Origin: Tissierella pigra
GTDB lineage: Bacteria > Bacillota > Clostridia > Tissierellales > Tissierellaceae
Direction: 5' to 3'
DNA length: 64,000 nt
Assembly (NCBI RefSeq): GCF_009695605.1
Contig: NZ_VUNQ01000011.1
Coordinates: forward strand, 31,825 to 95,824
Part shown: piece after piece, positions 61,759 through 64,000 of the stretch
How the letters are laid out: the number at the start of each line of letters is the position of its first letter
How positions within the stretch are numbered: position 1 is the first letter of the stretch
Position numbers and translations under genes: made by a program
The notes under the pieces: generated by a model
Told to the model about the DNA's origin: nothing
The model's input: only the letters and a program-made list of their open reading frames with translations
The model's database searches: none

Positions 61759-62694
61759 TTATCTCTCTAATAATTTGTTGATTTTAGTCTCTATAGACTC
61801 CTGTTGGCTTTCCATTATAGTCAAGTCCCTATTTAAATCTTCTATTATATCTCCTACTTTTGTGTTTGCATTATCTAAATTGGATATGGATTCATTTATT
61901 TTTGACTGTACAAACCAATCAGCAAAAAGTCCATCAAAGAAAAAGTCAGCAAATGTAGCAAAAGAACCAATATCTACTGTAATATCTGTAAATTCATTTA
62001 CATCATTTAACTCTTTTTGAAACCTCTTTAAACATTGCTGTACATCGTAGGACATCTTATTAGCATCATCTATTTTAGAGTGTTTTACCATATCTGTAAA
62101 AAATCCGCCGCCAAGCATATCCCATATGCCCCAATTTCTAGCTGAGTCTAAGGGCTCCATCATTTGTGACAATGCACCTGACGCATTTTTCCCTGCATTT
62201 ATGGCTTCTTTGACTTCTTTTATATTTAACTTTAATTCATTTTGCTTATCTAATAAATCTCTTAGTGTTCTTCCTTTATCTCCATCTTCATTTATTATCA
62301 TTTCCTGCTTTTTCTTTATGGCTTCTTCGTATTCTTTCTTTACACTTGAATAATTCATTAATTCTTTATCACATTTTTTTATCTCGTCTTCTAATTCCCT
62401 TATGGCTAAAATACATTCATCATATTGCATTTTAACTGCTAAATATTCTTTTCTTTCCTTATCTAATTTATCTTCTTTCTTGCCTATTAAATCAAAGAAA
62501 AAAGTTGATAGACTCATACTTTCAAGCTTAGTTACGTCCTTTTCTTCTTTTTTCAATATATCTCTTAAATTTTGTAAATTTTGTTTTTGCTTATTCAATT
62601 CTTCCATGGTCATAATTCTAAATGAATCAAGTTTTTCTTTTGTTCTAAGCCTTTCTTTTAATTCATAAATCTCTTCATTAATTCCCCTATACAT
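61759..62694 (-). CDS. Coiled-coil protein of unknown function
   Basis: 311 residues from ATG 62694, 7 nt after GGGAGG. Nearly all helical: heptad-rich segments at ~5-65, 75-160 and 270-311 flank a central region with GNWGIWDMLGGGFFTDM-like aromatic/glycine sequence (ARNWGIWDMLGGGFFTDM) near 195. No signal peptide or membrane helix is certain, though FATFADFFFDGLFADWF (~245-260) is amphipathic and could touch membranes. No family recognised; no close neighbours in an operon. Confidence 0.6.
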   Translation of the reverse strand: MYRGINEEIYELKERLRTKEKLDSFRIMTMEELNKQKQNLQNLRDILKKEEKDVTKLESMSLSTFFFDLIGKKEDKLDKERKEYLAVKMQYDECILAIRELEDEIKKCDKELMNYSSVKKEYEEAIKKKQEMIINEDGDKGRTLRDLLDKQNELKLNIKEVKEAINAGKNASGALSQMMEPLDSARNWGIWDMLGGGFFTDMVKHSKIDDANKMSYDVQQCLKRFQKELNDVNEFTDITVDIGSFATFADFFFDGLFADWFVQSKINESISNLDNANTKVGDIIEDLNRDLTIMESQQESIETKINKLLER

Positions 62695-62709
62695 ATACAT
62701 CCCTCCCAA

Positions 62710-62937
62710 TATTCTATTAAGCTAATTATAACACAAAAGTCCTAGAGCAAAAGCCTAGGACTATGTTATTTATCATTGAATTTACTTGCTATTCCCTTTA
62801 TCTAATAAGTCTAAATTACTGTATATATAAAACACTTCTTTCTCCATTAATAAAATGACTGTCCTTTTATTGTCTCTATCATTATCATGATTTACTTCTC
62901 TTTCTAAATATTATTTTTGAAAAAATATAGTACTGGT
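62710..62937 (-). other. Intergenic with hairpin and ORF fragment
   Basis: A hairpin (AGTCCTAG 62738-62745 with 62755-62762) may terminate the upstream small membrane gene. A start-less minus-strand frame at ~62798-62920 encodes REVNHDNDRDNKRTVILLME and more, possibly a gene fragment. Confidence 0.35.
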
Positions 62938-63219
62938 TTATCTAGTTAAAAAATAATATAGGGATAGGGATATTGATAGTATGAAAAATATTAAACCATA
63001 TAAGGTACTAAAATAAAAGATTATAATGGATATAATTAATAATAATCCTATTACTGAAGACGCACGAGTATATTTTATATACTCCTCTGTAGGCTCTGGT
63101 TCTCCTTTGTATCTCCACTTATATCCCCAAGATGCCAACTCTTCGGGATGTATAATTCCATAAATTAGAATTATTAAAAGGGGTAATGTTATAATCACAG
63201 TAATAATAAGCTCTGCCAT
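62938..63219 (-). CDS. Small membrane protein, DUF6199-like
   Basis: 93 residues: an N-terminal helix (IITVIITLPLLIILIYGII), a conserved-looking loop HPEELASWGYKWRYKGEPEP, and two further helices (VIGLLLIISIIIFYF, LIFFILSISLSLYYFL). The loop with W/R and EPEPTEEYIKYTR fits small DUF6199-type membrane proteins. AAGGAG precedes the ATG. Function unknown; msrB starts 112 bp away on the opposite strand. Confidence 0.6.
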   Translation of the reverse strand: MAELIITVIITLPLLIILIYGIIHPEELASWGYKWRYKGEPEPTEEYIKYTRASSVIGLLLIISIIIFYFSTLYGLIFFILSISLSLYYFLTR

Positions 63220-63331
63220 TTAATCACTCCTTCCTAGTTTTACCATCTTATTTTATCATATCATAAAATTAACAACTCATTACAATATAATCTAAATATT
63301 TGGGTAATATATTTTTAAGGAGAGTGAATAT

Positions 63332-63790
63332 ATGAATAATAAATATATAAAACCAAGTGACGAAGAAATAAAGGAAAAATTAAATGATTTAGAATATCGT
63401 GTAACCCAAAAAAGTGGAACAGAAAGACCTTTTACCCATGAATATAACGAAAACAATGAGGAAGGGATATATGTGGATATAGTCTCAGGCGAACCACTAT
63501 TTAGTTCAAATGATAAGTTTGATGCAGGGTGTGGATGGCCTAGTTTTACTAAACCCTTAGAAGATAGTCATGTAATTGAAAAAAGAGACTTATCCCATGG
63601 TATGATTCGAACTGAAGTAAGAAGTAAATATGGAGACTCTCATCTTGGCCATGTGTTTCCAGATGGTCCTAAGGATAAAGGAGGACTTAGATATTGTATA
63701 AATGGTGCTTCCCTTAAATTTATTAAGAAACAGGATATGGAAAAAGAAGGGTATGGTGAATATCTTATTTTATTTAGAAAAAAAGACTAG
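63332..63790 (+). CDS. msrB: Peptide-methionine (R)-S-oxide reductase MsrB
   Basis: 152 residues. [10 protein letters not shown] (Cys67, possible resolving Cys), [10 protein letters not shown] and [11 protein letters not shown] (catalytic Cys) are MsrB signatures. The loop DIVSGEPLF lacks the CxxC pair of zinc-containing members, so this is a zinc-free form. It repairs oxidised methionine R-sulfoxide in proteins using thioredoxin. AAGGAG precedes the ATG. No msrA fused or adjacent. Terminator follows. Confidence 0.95.
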   Translation: MNNKYIKPSDEEIKEKLNDLEYRVTQKSGTERPFTHEYNENNEEGIYVDIVSGEPLFSSNDKFDAGCGWPSFTKPLEDSHVIEKRDLSHGMIRTEVRSKYGDSHLGHVFPDGPKDKGGLRYCINGASLKFIKKQDMEKEGYGEYLILFRKKD

Positions 63791-63814
63791 AAACCTCTAG
63801 TCTCTTTATTTTTT
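63784..63814 (+). terminator. Terminator after msrB
   Basis: AGACTAG (63784-63790) pairs with CTAGTCT (63797-63803), followed by a T-rich tail. Confidence 0.8.
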
Positions 63815-63913
63815 AGTTTAAATGTATATATTTAACCTACTTTTTCAAAATATTCCTAAATAAAACTTTATTTTGATATGAGACAATACATTTGTGACAA
63901 GTAAATATGAAAA

Positions 63914-64000
63914 AAGGAAAGACCTCTGATATAATGTTGTTTACCATAACAAACAAAAATCGGAGGGATCTTTCCTTATGAAAACAATTATAACAGAAGA
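63914..64000 (+). mobile_element. Probable left end of an insertion sequence with CDS start
   Basis: GGAAAGACCTCTGAT (~63917) and ATCGGAGGGATCTTTCC (~63959) form an imperfect inverted repeat around TATAAT (63930-63935). GGAGGG overlaps the right arm, and ATG 63979 opens a frame (MKTIITE) running off the window. This layout, a hairpin over a weak promoter, fits a transposase leader. Too short to name. Confidence 0.4.

Noticed and set aside
1..64000. CRISPR array or tRNA/rRNA genes
   Set aside because: No regularly spaced repeats, no cas-like genes and no recognisable tRNA cloverleaf or rRNA sequence were seen.

Overview
This window looks like a chromosome segment from a low-GC, Gram-positive, probably anaerobic firmicute of the Clostridia/Tissierellia type. 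That placement is inferred from AT-rich DNA, strong GGAGG ribosome sites, frequent TTG starts, a transcription-terminating lysine riboswitch, a PucR/M20/amidohydrolase catabolic unit, a CstA pyruvate-type importer with a LytS/LytR pair, and heterodimeric ABC exporters. No rRNA, tRNA or CRISPR array was found. Most genes lie on the minus strand.

Layout. 1-2831: a three-gene operon of an ABC ATPase (cut by the window edge), a HypB-like GTPase and a cytoplasmic DUF1858/solute-binding-like protein, with no permease. 3106-8737: an Rpn nuclease gene with two broken copies, a secreted/lipoprotein operon carrying a Pro-Glu-Lys repeat, and a 38-residue membrane peptide. 8761-17819: metabolic and regulatory genes (DJ-1, YciI, an esterase/acyltransferase/zinc-ribbon trio, PAS-GGDEF, an ATP-grasp ligase, lipA-lplA, TraX). 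18076-20462: a MATE pump with a divergent AraC regulator.

20500-34200 is the accessory and most rearranged part. It holds a truncated SagB-type gene, a full IS3-family element carrying a 2-nt frameshift, a PBECR4-domain gene, the 3' end of an IS200/IS605 TnpB element, a lipoprotein pseudogene with four in-frame stops, two paralogous secreted proteins sharing an almost identical C-terminal module, and an AbiE type IV toxin-antitoxin pair. It continues with an autoregulated HTH gene, a res-like site with a resolvase stub, a truncated inverted second IS3 copy, and an IS-truncated sensor beside a LytTR regulator and a ComQ-like class 1 isoprenoid enzyme. Upstream DNA of the LytTR regulator resembles that of the distant TraX gene, so a peptide-signalling regulon now partly broken by the IS is plausible.

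34238-49748 carries DUF2249, an ECF sigma operon, a 5'-nucleotidase-like HAD protein, a decayed ABC/response-regulator patch, a lysine riboswitch with aspartokinase, two heterodimeric ABC exporter pairs (one behind a MarR regulator, with a membrane protein/XRE pair between them), a VanY-type carboxypeptidase and purC. 49932-53934 is cstA with its LytS/LytR-type regulators. 54027-59554 is a regulator plus amidohydrolase, M20 deacylase/peptidase and permease unit for an unknown amide or ureide. The end holds pepF, a coiled-coil protein, a small membrane protein, msrB and the start of another probable insertion sequence.
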